64,000 nucleotides of DNA from an uncultured Gammaproteobacteria bacterium (GTDB lineage Bacteria; Pseudomonadota; Gammaproteobacteria; Arenicellales; CAJQKF01), in contig CAJQKF010000062.1 in the NCBI GenBank assembly GCA_905478855.1, forward strand, positions 1-64,000. Reading direction: 5' to 3'. Positions 40,381 to 49,636 of this stretch are shown here, in pieces (within the stretch, counting starts at the first letter, position 1; every line of letters begins with the position of its first letter). Position numbers and translations under genes: made by a program. The notes below the pieces were generated by a model, which saw only the letters and a program-made list of their open reading frames with translations, was not told the origin of the DNA and searched no databases.

Positions 40381-42174
40381 TTGACGACAAATGCATATAA
40401 AATTATTGATCATAGCTATGATGTAGTGGTGGTTGGAGCAGGTGGTGCAGGATTGCGGGCTGTTCTTGGTTTAGCAGAGCAGGGCCTAAAAACTGCCTGT
40501 ATTTCGAAGGTTTTTCCGACACGTTCTCACACGGTTGCGGCGCAAGGTGGCATGAGTGCGTCTCTAGGAAACATGGGCGAAGATGACTGGCGTTGGCATA
40601 TGTACGATACGGTCAAAGGTGCTGATTGGCTAGGTGATCAAGACGCGATCGAGTACATGTGTAAAGAAGCGCCGGATGCTGTTATTGAATTGGAGCACTA
40701 CGGCGTTCCGTTTTCACGAACTGAGGATGGCAAAATATATCAACGCGCTTTTGGTGGCATGACGACACACAATGGCGAGGGTCAGGCGCGGCGTACGTGT
40801 GCCGCTGCCGACAGGACAGGACATGCCATTCTGCATACCCTTTATCAACAATCCTTAAAAAATAAGGCCAAATTTTTTATTGAGTACTTCGCTCTCGATC
40901 TGATTATGGAAGATGGCGAATGTCGCGGTGTTATGGCTTGGTGTTTGGATGATGGAACATTGCATCGTTTTTCCGCACACACGGTTATTTTGGCGACAGG
41001 TGGATACGGCCGAGCGTATTTTTCGTGCACCTCTGCTCACACATGTACCGGGGATGGAAATGCCATGGTCTTGCGGGCTGGGCTTCCTCTGCAGGACATG
41101 GAGTTTGTTCAATTCCATCCAACGGGTGTTTACGGTTCGGGTTGTTTAATCACTGAGGGTGCGCGGGGCGAAGGTGGATATCTGACTAACAAAGATGGTG
41201 AACGATTTATGGAGCGTTATGCTCCTAATGCCAAAGATCTTGCATCAAGGGATGTGGTGAGTCGTTCAATGACCATGGAAATTCAGGGTGGTCGCGGTGT
41301 CGGCGATAAAGGTGATCATATCCACCTGCATCTCGAACACCTTGGTCCCGATGTGCTGGCTGAACGACTACCGGGCATTTCCGAAACGGCGAAAATATTT
41401 GCCGGAGTTGATGTTACTCGGGATCCAATTCCGGTCATTCCGACGGTTCATTATAATATGGGTGGTATTCCAACCAATTACCTGGGAGAGGTCCTTACTT
41501 TACGTGGCGGTAATCCGGATAGTGTTGTTCCAGGGCTTATGGCAATTGGTGAAGCTGCGTGCGTATCGGTGCACGGTGGTAATCGTTTGGGATCTAATTC
41601 CTTACTAGACCTAGTTGTTTTTGGCCGTGCCGCATCAATTCGAGCAGGAGAATTGCTTGCAGATAAAAAAGGTAAACGACAGACACTGAAGACAGGATCG
41701 GACGAAGAAATTATTCAACGCTTTGACTCCGTTCGTCATGCAACAGGTGACACGCCGACAGCGGAAATTCGTTTGGAAATGCAAAATATTATGCAAACTC
41801 ATTGCGCAGTATTTCGAACTGAAGAATCTATGCAGAAAGGCATTGATAGATTAGATCCCGTCCGAAAACAGATGGATTCGGTTAAAGTTGCTGATCGATC
41901 TCTTATATGGAATACCGATCTTGTTGAAACATTAGAACTGCAAAACTTAGTGGGGCAAGCAGTAGTAACCGCACACTCTGCGATAAATCGCAAGGAAAGT
42001 CGCGGGGCTCATGCACGAGAAGATTTTGCCGATCGCGACGATGAAAATTGGATGAAACATACATTGGTATGGGTTGATGGACACGAAGTGCCGCAGATTG
42101 ATTATCGGCCAGTGCATAACTATACGTTAACTGATGAGATTGATTTCATTCCACCTAAAAAGAGAGTGTACTAA
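40381..42174 (+). CDS. sdhA: Succinate dehydrogenase flavoprotein subunit
   Basis: Oxidises succinate to fumarate in the TCA cycle at the cytoplasmic face of the membrane. The FAD fold [13 protein letters not shown] is followed by [14 protein letters not shown], where H50 would carry covalent FAD. Substrate-site regions include [29 protein letters not shown] and [16 protein letters not shown]. It has 597 residues. The start is TTG 40381, supported by AGGAG about ten bases upstream. Covalent flavinylation is expected to need SdhE, encoded two genes downstream. Confidence 0.97.
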   Translation: MTTNAYKIIDHSYDVVVVGAGGAGLRAVLGLAEQGLKTACISKVFPTRSHTVAAQGGMSASLGNMGEDDWRWHMYDTVKGADWLGDQDAIEYMCKEAPDAVIELEHYGVPFSRTEDGKIYQRAFGGMTTHNGEGQARRTCAAADRTGHAILHTLYQQSLKNKAKFFIEYFALDLIMEDGECRGVMAWCLDDGTLHRFSAHTVILATGGYGRAYFSCTSAHTCTGDGNAMVLRAGLPLQDMEFVQFHPTGVYGSGCLITEGARGEGGYLTNKDGERFMERYAPNAKDLASRDVVSRSMTMEIQGGRGVGDKGDHIHLHLEHLGPDVLAERLPGISETAKIFAGVDVTRDPIPVIPTVHYNMGGIPTNYLGEVLTLRGGNPDSVVPGLMAIGEAACVSVHGGNRLGSNSLLDLVVFGRAASIRAGELLADKKGKRQTLKTGSDEEIIQRFDSVRHATGDTPTAEIRLEMQNIMQTHCAVFRTEESMQKGIDRLDPVRKQMDSVKVADRSLIWNTDLVETLELQNLVGQAVVTAHSAINRKESRGAHAREDFADRDDENWMKHTLVWVDGHEVPQIDYRPVHNYTLTDEIDFIPPKKRVY

Positions 42175-42176
42175 TC

Positions 42177-42953
42177 ATGGCTGAGTTTAGTTTGCCGAAA
42201 AATTCGCGTATGTCTGTAGGTAAAACTTGGAAACACGAGGGTGGTGGCACAGTTCGTGATTTTAAAATTTATCGATGGAGTCCGGATGATGATAATAACC
42301 CAACGGTAGATACGTACGAAGTTAATCTGGACGAGTGCGGACCCATGGTGCTTGACGCTCTGATAAAAATAAAAAACGAGATCGATCCGACACTTACGTT
42401 TCGTCGATCTTGTCGCGAAGGTATATGTGGTTCATGTTCCATGAACGTCGATGGTACGAACACGCTGGCCTGCACTACCGCGATCGAAGATATTAAGGGC
42501 GATGTTAAAATTTATCCTCTGCCACACATGCCGGTCATTAAAGACCTTGTTCCAGATATGACTCATTTTTACGCACAATATGCGTCTGTAGAGCCATGGA
42601 TGAAAACAGATTCTCCGACCCCTAATCGAGAACGACTTCAATCTGTTGAAGACCGCGAGGAACTCGACGGTCTGTACGAATGTATCTTGTGCGCTTGTTG
42701 CTCTACCAGTTGTCCGAGTTACTGGTGGAATAGCGACCGATACCTTGGTCCTGCCGTTCTTCTTCAGGCATATCGCTGGATAGCCGATAGCCGCGATGAG
42801 GCAACAGGTGATCGTTTAGATGCACTCGAGGATCCATTTAAGCTCTATCGTTGTCATACCATTATGAACTGCACCAATACTTGTCCTAAGGGCCTAAATC
42901 CAGGCAAGGCTATTGCAAAAATAAAGAAAATGATCCACTTACGAAGTCAATAA
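42177..42953 (+). CDS. sdhB: Succinate dehydrogenase iron-sulfur subunit
   Basis: Carries electrons from FAD to quinone through three clusters. The [2Fe-2S] ligands are in [16 protein letters not shown] with a further Cys in NTLACT. The [4Fe-4S] and [3Fe-4S] ligands are in [15 protein letters not shown] and [17 protein letters not shown]. At 258 residues it is slightly longer than the E. coli protein, with an extra N-terminal stretch of about 20 residues. It starts two bases after sdhA. Confidence 0.97.
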   Translation: MAEFSLPKNSRMSVGKTWKHEGGGTVRDFKIYRWSPDDDNNPTVDTYEVNLDECGPMVLDALIKIKNEIDPTLTFRRSCREGICGSCSMNVDGTNTLACTTAIEDIKGDVKIYPLPHMPVIKDLVPDMTHFYAQYASVEPWMKTDSPTPNRERLQSVEDREELDGLYECILCACCSTSCPSYWWNSDRYLGPAVLLQAYRWIADSRDEATGDRLDALEDPFKLYRCHTIMNCTNTCPKGLNPGKAIAKIKKMIHLRSQ

Positions 42954-42956
42954 TTA

Positions 42957-43217
42957 GTGGAAACGTTACCTGAATTGGGCAAACTGCGTTGGCATTGCCG
43001 GCGCGGTACTCGCGAGCTTGATGTTTTAGTAACCCGCTACTTGGAAAAGTACTATGAAGATGCGCTGCTTGAAGATAAGTGGTCATTTATTCGCTTATTA
43101 GAGTGTCAGGATCCTGATTTGATAGCTTGGATAATGGGACATCGGAATGACTTCCCCGATGCAGGCGTAGCTCGTATTGTTCATGTGCTTTCAAACGTAC
43201 AAAGTTTGAGAGACTAA
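42957..43217 (+). CDS. sdhE: FAD assembly factor SdhE
   Basis: Small cytoplasmic protein that promotes covalent attachment of FAD to SdhA (family DUF339, homologous to mitochondrial SDHAF2). The 86 residues contain the essential RGxxE motif as RRGTRELD, followed by LVTRYLEKYYEDALLEDKW and LLECQDPDLIAWIMG. The start is GTG 42957, three bases after the sdhB stop, with no clear ribosome site of its own. In E. coli the gene lies elsewhere; here it closes the sdh operon. Confidence 0.93.
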   Translation: METLPELGKLRWHCRRGTRELDVLVTRYLEKYYEDALLEDKWSFIRLLECQDPDLIAWIMGHRNDFPDAGVARIVHVLSNVQSLRD

Positions 43218-43329
43218 CAGTTTAGAATCAGTGATAGTCAAAATAGTTTTTAATAATTAACGTGTGGTTTTCATAGGCAATGTTGTGTCGACAGGTTAGT
43301 TTCATATCAGCGGGTGCAAGCTAGGGTAT

Positions 43330-43902
43330 ATGGTTGATATTCTGGATCAGGAATTAGTAGAACGTGTTCAAGCCGGTGATAAACGTGCGTTTGATATGCT
43401 CGTACGTAAGTACCAGACCAAAGTCGCTAATCTGGTATCCCGATACGTTTATGGCTTCACCGAAGTCGAAGATGTTGTTCAAGAGGTTTTTATAAAAGCC
43501 TATAAAGCTATCGATCGATTTAGAGGGGACAGCGCATTTTATACTTGGCTTTATCGTATCGCGATAAACACGGCCAAAAACCACTTGGTTTCGACCTCTC
43601 GCCGCCCACCAAGCCAGGATGTGGATGCTGAAGATGCGGTAAAGACCGATGCGGGCTCCAGACTGCATGAGCAGAATACTCCCGAGCGTCGTGTTATGAC
43701 TAAAGAAATCGCGCGGGTGCTGCAAGAAACCTTGGAGGCTTTGCCTGAAGATCTTCGGGAAGCGATTGTACTCCGTGAGCTGGAAGGAATGAGTTATGAC
43801 GAAATAGCTGATGTTATGGGCTGCCCTATTGGTACTGTTCGTTCACGCATCTTCAGAGCTCGTGAAGCAATTGACCGAGAATTGAAAGAACTTATTGAGT
43901 AA
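43330..43902 (+). CDS. rpoE: RNA polymerase sigma factor RpoE (sigma-E/AlgU)
   Basis: ECF sigma factor for the envelope stress response. Region 2 (FDMLVRKYQTKVANLVSRYV to DVVQEVFIKAYKAI and AFYTWLYRIAINTAKN) and region 4 (LREAIVLRELEGMSYDEIADVMGCPIGTVRSRIFRAREAI) are complete in 190 residues. It is followed by its anti-sigma factor genes. No sigma-E type -35 (GGAACTT) was seen in the 112 bases upstream. bamA, skp and rseP, classic members of this regulon, are also in the window. Confidence 0.97.
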   Translation: MVDILDQELVERVQAGDKRAFDMLVRKYQTKVANLVSRYVYGFTEVEDVVQEVFIKAYKAIDRFRGDSAFYTWLYRIAINTAKNHLVSTSRRPPSQDVDAEDAVKTDAGSRLHEQNTPERRVMTKEIARVLQETLEALPEDLREAIVLRELEGMSYDEIADVMGCPIGTVRSRIFRAREAIDRELKELIE

Positions 43903-44054
43903 ATAGGAAAAAATGCCGAAAGATAAGAATATTTACAATATTGGGGAATTTCTCCATGTTACAGCTGTCTATGTAGTTGGTAACTAAAGGTGATCGTGGT
44001 CGTGTTGTAAATTTGCATATCGATTCGATTCACTAGACCTTTTATGTTGGTTTA

Positions 44055-44624
44055 TTGCATATGAATGAAAAATTATCTTCTTTAATCGATGGAGAGCTTG
44101 GCGCCTCTTCAGTGGATTCGGTATATCAGGATACGGTGACGAACCACGATCAGTTAAAAACGGCGGTTCGTTATCAGTTGATTGGCGATGTTTTGCGCAA
44201 TGAGTACAGTGATGTGGCAAATCATTTATATACGGTAAGTCTTGCGGATCGTATTCAAAAACGTATTGCCGATGAAAGCACATGGAATATTCATAAGTCA
44301 TTGAAATCGACAGACGAAGTTCAGCCAAGTGTGGATAATGTTGTGCGTGGGCGATTTACGTTCCGTCAATCTGTCTTCCTGGGTGGTTTTGCAGTCGCCG
44401 CCGCAATATCCGCCCTAGCGGTTTTTGTTTTGGGCCCTGTGTGGAGCGAAGCTACAGTGGGCAAAGATCATTCGATAGTCGTGGAGTCTACTATCGCAAC
44501 TGAGCCGATGACAGACGACGCTCTGACAGCTCTTCTCGTAGAACACGGTGAATTCAGTGGATCTGCCGGAATTAATGGTTTGATTGCCTACGCGAAATTT
44601 GTCAGTCATGATAGTCAGCGATAA
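44055..44624 (+). CDS. rseA: Anti-sigma-E factor RseA (MucA)
   Basis: Inner-membrane anti-sigma factor that holds RpoE until cleaved by DegS and RseP. The 189-residue protein starts MHMNEKLSSLIDGELGA, typical of the RpoE-binding domain, which includes a YQLIGDVLRNE motif. A single membrane helix lies near residues 105-125 (GGFAVAAAISALAVFVLG), then a short periplasmic tail. The gap to rpoE (152 bases) is longer than usual and holds no clear promoter. Confidence 0.9.
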   Translation: MHMNEKLSSLIDGELGASSVDSVYQDTVTNHDQLKTAVRYQLIGDVLRNEYSDVANHLYTVSLADRIQKRIADESTWNIHKSLKSTDEVQPSVDNVVRGRFTFRQSVFLGGFAVAAAISALAVFVLGPVWSEATVGKDHSIVVESTIATEPMTDDALTALLVEHGEFSGSAGINGLIAYAKFVSHDSQR

Positions 44625-44640
44625 CAATAAAGAGCCGCGA

Positions 44641-45621
44641 ATGCCTATTTCTTTTGACTTTATGCGCTCTGTACTAGTTGTTTGCTTTCTGTTTTGTTCT
44701 TCGACGATTTATGCTTCGGGGATTTCCGAGTGGTTAATGCGTGTTGAAACTGCGCCGGAACGTCTGAGCTATACCGGATCGTTTCTTTATGAACATGATG
44801 GTGAAATGGAAAGTATGCGTGTCGTTCACCGTGTGCGTAATAACCAGTTTAAGGAGCGGTTGTATTCGTTAACGGGATCCGCTCGAGAAATTATTCGTGA
44901 TGACAATAGCGTTTGGTGCTACATACCTGATAAACAAGTTGGTGTTCATGAGTATCGGCAATCTTCACGAAACACCTTTCTCCAAATTCGTGGAGAACAA
45001 ATATCGAAATTAGATAAGTATTATTCTCTAGAACTCGGAGAACTAAGCCGGGTAGCTGATCGACAAGCTCGGATTATTTCTATAATGCCGCGAGATGACT
45101 ATCGATATGGTTATGAATTATGGGTAGACACTGAAACCGGACTTCTTCTTAGAAGTGACTTAAAGGATAGAAGTGGTGTCACTATTGAACGGTATATGTT
45201 TGTCGAAATTAGCATTGGAACAGAAATTTCCGATGCTGAATTGGAGCCAATGACAGATCAGAATAGCCTGTCGTGGTTTGGCATGGATATGCCTAAGTCG
45301 AGGAGTTCTGATGGAGAATCCGCCATGCTATGGGATTCAGAAACTTTACCCGCTGGATTTAAATTATCATATAGCGTCAATCGTAGGTCGGTTATGGAGG
45401 ACGGGTTAGTAGAGCATCATGTCTATAGTGATGGGTTATCAAGCGTCTCTCTATTTGTTAAAAACCGCGCTGATGGTAAGACGCTTACTACAGGGGTGAG
45501 TCGAATGGGTGCAGTATCGGCCTATTCGACTAACGTGGACGGGTTTGATGTTACGGTTGTTGGAGAAGTTCCAGAAAGCACTGTAAGTATTATTGCTACG
45601 GGTGTAGCAAGAATTAATTAA
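44641..45621 (+). CDS. rseB: Periplasmic sigma-E regulator RseB (MucB)
   Basis: Binds the periplasmic part of RseA and protects it from DegS; it may sense lipoprotein or LPS signals. ATG 44641 opens a signal peptide (SVLVVCFLFCSSTIYASG). The frame continues further upstream into rseA without need. The LolA/LppX-like domain (YTGSFLYEHDGEMESMRVVHRV) and the smaller C-terminal domain (from ~residue 225) are both present in 326 residues. rseC and mucD do not follow. Confidence 0.92.
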   Translation: MPISFDFMRSVLVVCFLFCSSTIYASGISEWLMRVETAPERLSYTGSFLYEHDGEMESMRVVHRVRNNQFKERLYSLTGSAREIIRDDNSVWCYIPDKQVGVHEYRQSSRNTFLQIRGEQISKLDKYYSLELGELSRVADRQARIISIMPRDDYRYGYELWVDTETGLLLRSDLKDRSGVTIERYMFVEISIGTEISDAELEPMTDQNSLSWFGMDMPKSRSSDGESAMLWDSETLPAGFKLSYSVNRRSVMEDGLVEHHVYSDGLSSVSLFVKNRADGKTLTTGVSRMGAVSAYSTNVDGFDVTVVGEVPESTVSIIATGVARIN

Positions 45622-45768
45622 TCGAGTATTTAATATCTACAAACCACTTGTCCGGTAGCTTGCACCGCTGCTCTTGTCTTGCTTTCTATTTTTGTTGTCC
45701 TGCGCCAAAGTCGGGTATGTCATTACAACCTTAATGTTTATATTTGATCAATTGCGCGTGCATATGTA

Positions 45769-46863
45769 ATGCTACCATTTGACATAACTAATGAAACCTT
45801 GACTAACGATAATTTCTGGACCATGAGCGCGGCTGAAAAACATCGAAATATTCTCAAGCCGGCAAACCCACAGCAAAGATCTTCCGAGTCTAAAGTACGT
45901 ATTCCATGGTGGTTGACAATTCTGACCTTTTGCTCTCGTCTGTTATTTCCGATATTACTGATAGCAGTTTCACATCTACTTTTCTTGTTTATTATAGAAG
46001 AAAAGCTAATTTCTTTCAGCGCCTACCTGCCCCATATTTTAATTGCAACTACGGTTATAATGTTGGTATTTTTATCCACCAAGTTGTTGGATAAAACATT
46101 TATTCAAAAGCTCTTAGGCTATGCGAATGATCGTCGGGCGGCTTCCATTCTTGATGAATATCATTGGCGATTATTGGTAAAGGATTACGAGTACATTGGT
46201 GGCCGAGCTTTGTTAATCGACAGAGGGCGCGATGTACTTCTATTAATCACTGACAGGCGGCTGGTATTTGCAAAAACGGGCTTTGCAGGGCTAGGGCTTG
46301 AGTCGGTTACTGAGTGCGATCGATTAGCGATTAAATCTGCGACCAGCCGTGATATTTCTTTAGGCCAGTTTAGTTGGATTTGGGGGCAGGGGTTTCGTGC
46401 AGCGATTCACTTAGAAATCGTAGGTGTCACTAATCCACAGCGACTTGTTTTTACTGATCCTCATTCGATGGCTCGTGTTTTATCGATGTTGCGTCAACAA
46501 CCGAAATTGCGGCCAGCTAAGAATGGAATCCGAAGGATCGTTTACTATGAACAACGACGCGCTTTAAAGTTGCGTTATGTTGAAGGTCTTTATGTGTATC
46601 CCGAACGTTCATTGACAACCATAATGCTTCTAGGTCTGCTGTTTTCCGGTGCTGGACAGTTTTGTCAAAATCGAATCGCTGCAGGTTTTTTATACGCGGT
46701 GCCTGCAGCGACAATTATCTTTGGAATTATTGCCCAACCAGTAGAACTTGTTGAGCTTGGATTCGAACAACGACTTAAAATAACCACCGTGGCTCTATTT
46801 GTTTGGATCGTGTCTCAAGTAGAGATTTATACACACAGACAACATTTGTTTGGCGACAACTAA
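45769..46863 (+). CDS. Unidentified multi-pass membrane protein with a central soluble domain
   Basis: I do not recognise the family. Of 364 residues, about 1-45 are polar, 46-80 and 85-108 are two hydrophobic segments, 115-260 are soluble and strand-rich (GGRALLIDRGRDVLLLITDRRLVF suggests a PH-like or GRAM-like fold). Residues 280-330 form a hydrophobic pair with LLFSGAGQFCQNRIAAGFLY, reminiscent of TM2-type domains, and a last helix ends before the Arg/His tail. The start could instead be ATG 45823. It follows rseB by 147 bases, so an envelope role is possible but unproven. Confidence 0.75.
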   Translation: MLPFDITNETLTNDNFWTMSAAEKHRNILKPANPQQRSSESKVRIPWWLTILTFCSRLLFPILLIAVSHLLFLFIIEEKLISFSAYLPHILIATTVIMLVFLSTKLLDKTFIQKLLGYANDRRAASILDEYHWRLLVKDYEYIGGRALLIDRGRDVLLLITDRRLVFAKTGFAGLGLESVTECDRLAIKSATSRDISLGQFSWIWGQGFRAAIHLEIVGVTNPQRLVFTDPHSMARVLSMLRQQPKLRPAKNGIRRIVYYEQRRALKLRYVEGLYVYPERSLTTIMLLGLLFSGAGQFCQNRIAAGFLYAVPAATIIFGIIAQPVELVELGFEQRLKITTVALFVWIVSQVEIYTHRQHLFGDN

Positions 46864-46949
46864 ATATTTTGTGTCAGTATTGCTGTTGAGCCCGGCAATG
46901 ACTATCGATAGAACATTTTTAATCTAATTTTTTGAGGATACAAACAACA

Positions 46950-48131
46950 ATGAAAGACGATATTGTAGTAGTTAGTGCTGTTCGAACGGCCATTGGAGAT
47001 TTTGGCGGAGGATTAAAGGATATACCACCTAAGGATCTCGCAGCTGCCGTGGTGCGAGAGTCTGTTGAGCGGGCAGGACTGAATTCTTCCGATATAGATC
47101 ACTGTGTTTTTGGTAATGTTCTACACACAGAACCTGCAGACGCTTACATTGCCCGCGTTGCAGCGATTAACGGTGGTTTACCTCAGGAAACCCCAGCTTT
47201 TACTTTAAATAGGCTTTGCGGTAGCGGCCTTCAAGCTGTTGTGTCGGCCTGTCAATTGATTGAAACTGATCACTGTGACACTGTCATTGCGGGTGGCGCT
47301 GAGTCAATGAGTCGAGTTCCTTATTGGTCTAATACTACGCGTTTCGGGCAACGTATGGGCGATACCGTTCTTATCGACGCCATGGTTGGTGCCTTATCTG
47401 ATCCGTTCGATAGTTGTCATATGGGAGTTACAGCTGAAAATATTGCTAAAAAGTGGAATATTTCGAGAGCAGACCAAGATGCTCTTGCGGTTGAAAGTCA
47501 TAGACGAGCGGCTTACGCTATGTCTAAAGGTTACTTCACAGAGCAAATATTACCCATATCAGTTCGACAAAAACGGCAAACTCTGGAATTTGTTACAGAC
47601 GAACATGTACGTGCAGGAGTATCACTAGAAGACATGGCCAAGCTGAGGCCGGTATTCGATAAGGAAGGTAGTGTTACGGCTGGCAATGCATCTGGATTAA
47701 ATGATGCGGCAGCATCTCTTGTTTTGATGCGGCAATCAGTAGCTGAAGCCAAAGGGTTAAAGCCGATGGCTAAGATAATGGGGTATGCCTTTGCAGGTGT
47801 TGATCCGAAATATATGGGAATTGGTCCGGTACCGGCAGTGAGATCTTTGTTGAGCAAGTGTAACCTGACAGTTGAGGATATTGATGTTTTCGAAGTTAAT
47901 GAAGCATTTGCGGCTCAAGCATTGGCTGTAATCCGAGACTTGAATTTACCCATCGATAAAACTAATCCTAACGGAAGTGGTGTGTCGCTTGGGCACCCTA
48001 TTGGCGCGACCGGAGCTATACTTGCGGTAAAAGCGTTGTATGAACTGGAACGTATCGAGGGTAGATACGCGGTCGCTACGATGTGTATTGGTGGTGGTCA
48101 AGGAATTGCTGCAGTATTTGAGCGTATTTAA
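46950..48131 (+). CDS. Acetyl-CoA C-acetyltransferase (thiolase)
   Basis: Condenses two acetyl-CoA to acetoacetyl-CoA or performs the reverse cleavage. The acyl-enzyme Cys is C90 in NRLCGSGLQAV. The second active-site region is NEAFAAQALAV, the His lies in GHPIGATGA and the second Cys in MCIGGGQGIAAVFE. ATG 46950 with TGAGGA upstream gives 393 residues, the classic biosynthetic thiolase length; the frame is open 18 bases further. No phaB, phaC or beta-oxidation partner is adjacent, so the pathway (PHB, ketone body or fatty acid use) is unknown. Confidence 0.93.
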   Translation: MKDDIVVVSAVRTAIGDFGGGLKDIPPKDLAAAVVRESVERAGLNSSDIDHCVFGNVLHTEPADAYIARVAAINGGLPQETPAFTLNRLCGSGLQAVVSACQLIETDHCDTVIAGGAESMSRVPYWSNTTRFGQRMGDTVLIDAMVGALSDPFDSCHMGVTAENIAKKWNISRADQDALAVESHRRAAYAMSKGYFTEQILPISVRQKRQTLEFVTDEHVRAGVSLEDMAKLRPVFDKEGSVTAGNASGLNDAAASLVLMRQSVAEAKGLKPMAKIMGYAFAGVDPKYMGIGPVPAVRSLLSKCNLTVEDIDVFEVNEAFAAQALAVIRDLNLPIDKTNPNGSGVSLGHPIGATGAILAVKALYELERIEGRYAVATMCIGGGQGIAAVFERI

Positions 48132-48175
48132 TCAACTACAATTTCCTTTTCGTTTATTCACCGCAGTATTCTTAA

Positions 48176-49054
48176 TTACCACAGCCAAGCTGCACCGCGC
48201 ACACCTGAGCTGTCCCCGTGTTTGTTTCGACATATTGGAGTGCTAAAACAGTCTGTAAAGACATATTCGGGGAGGTGCTTAACGGCCTCTGTATAAAGTG
48301 GCTTGTAGTTTGACAAGCCACCTCCCAAGACGATGATATCAGGATCAATTATGTTGATAACTTGGGCTAGTGCGCTTGCGAAGTTTCTATAGTACTCCGA
48401 CCGAACTGCGATAGCCTTCGTATCTCCAGAGTCTGCACACTCGAGAAGATGTCGGGCGTTGTTAAATTGTTGACTATTGTGATGGGTGTAATTACGGATC
48501 ATTCCTGGGCCAGATAGGTAGGTTTCCACACAGCCTTGCTGGCCGCAATAACATGCAGCTCCGTTTTGAAACAACACGTTATGTCCCCACTCGCCTGTAA
48601 TGTGATGACGCCCTGTTAAGAGTGATTGGTTTACGCTAATACCGCCTCCAACGCCGGTGCCTATGATTACACCAAATACGACGTTACTATTTTGCCCCGC
48701 ACCGTCAATTGCTTCTGAAAGGGTGAAACAGTTCGCATCATTTTCAATTCGGCATTCTCGTTTTAGGATTGTTTCTAAGTCGGCTTTGAATGGTTTATTG
48801 TTCAAGCAAGTTGTATTTGAGTTGCGAAGCTGTTGCGAGTTTTCTGCTACAGACCCCGGTGTACCAACACCAACCGTACAGGCCATTCCAGCGATAGATT
48901 CTAAGTGGTTCACCATTCTAAGAATCGCTTGCATAATAGCCGAGTATCCATCGGCGCTAGGTGTTGCAACCCGATATCGTTTTATCTCCTCACCTGTTTT
49001 ACCAAGTAAAATGCCCTCTATTTTGGTGCCGCCCAAATCGATGCCAATTTTCAT
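48176..49054 (-). CDS. ROK-family sugar kinase, fructokinase (Mak)-like
   Basis: ATP-dependent hexose kinase. The phosphate-binding IGIDLGGTKIEGILLG, the IENDANCFTLSEA catalytic region and FGVIIGTGVGGGI are typical. The ROK zinc motif appears as CYCGQQGCVETYLSG, preceded by TGEWGHNVL. The overall pattern, including NSNTTCLNNKPF, resembles E. coli Mak (manno/fructokinase) more than NagK, so fructose is the best guess. It has 292 residues. It converges on the thiolase with a 44-base gap and no terminator. Confidence 0.88.
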   Translation of the reverse strand: MKIGIDLGGTKIEGILLGKTGEEIKRYRVATPSADGYSAIMQAILRMVNHLESIAGMACTVGVGTPGSVAENSQQLRNSNTTCLNNKPFKADLETILKRECRIENDANCFTLSEAIDGAGQNSNVVFGVIIGTGVGGGISVNQSLLTGRHHITGEWGHNVLFQNGAACYCGQQGCVETYLSGPGMIRNYTHHNSQQFNNARHLLECADSGDTKAIAVRSEYYRNFASALAQVINIIDPDIIVLGGGLSNYKPLYTEAVKHLPEYVFTDCFSTPICRNKHGDSSGVRGAAWLW

Positions 49055-49066
49055 TTTTGTCGCGCG

Positions 49067-49636
49067 ATGTCAGTAATTTCGAAATTGAAGTTAAGGTTAC
49101 TATAAAAACTAAATTACCATTATTCGTTCAGTATCTGATAATTATTGGATATTTTCTATTGTCTGTTGAATCTTCCGCTAGCGCTATAAGAACTGACCCA
49201 CAACTAATTATAATTTTGTCTGAAAGAGCTGTAATTATGTTCGAAAATGAGAAGGTTATGTTATTTATAGGAGAAAGTTCTAAAAATGGCATTACGCTTG
49301 TGCAGGCAACGAGTGAGCTTGCGCAATTAGAAATTGCTCAACAAGTAGTCAAATTACAGGTCGTGCCAAAATTTAAATAATCAGTTCGGATGGAGCAGGT
49401 TCAAATGCGAAGGAATAACTGAAATTGTGTGCTACTAGTGAAGGGTTTTCATGTGCTTTGGGTCCCATTAGTGGCAATGGGATTTGGTTTGATACAGCAA
49501 CGAAGTCATTGATGGTAGTTATCCAGAAACACCATTACTGGGCGAAAATTGGCTTGAGAAATTGCAAATGACGATTTACGCCAACCGTATGGAATTGTGT
49601 CTCGTAAAAGAAACTAAGGTGCGGTTTTATTATTGA
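49067..49636 (+). pseudogene. Decayed clan AA (retropepsin-like, TIGR02281-type) aspartic protease
   Basis: Pieces of one gene lie in order but in different frames. ATG 49067 begins MSVISKLKLRL and stops at 49103. One frame away, 49120-49380 encodes a membrane anchor (LFVQYLIIIGYFLLSV) and the N-terminal module (LSERAVIMFENEKVMLFIG, NGITLVQA). Then 49476-49505 gives NGIWFDTATK, resembling the FxxDTGAT active site without its Gly. Finally 49505-49636 encodes VIDGSYPETPLLGENWLEKL, matching the LLGMSFL region. The part between the last two fragments is deleted. The end overlaps the dxs 3' end by seven bases. Confidence 0.7.

Noticed and set aside
48657-49076. Plus-strand 139-codon frame opposite the ROK kinase
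   Set aside because: It is a shadow of a well-supported minus-strand gene and shows no family motif.
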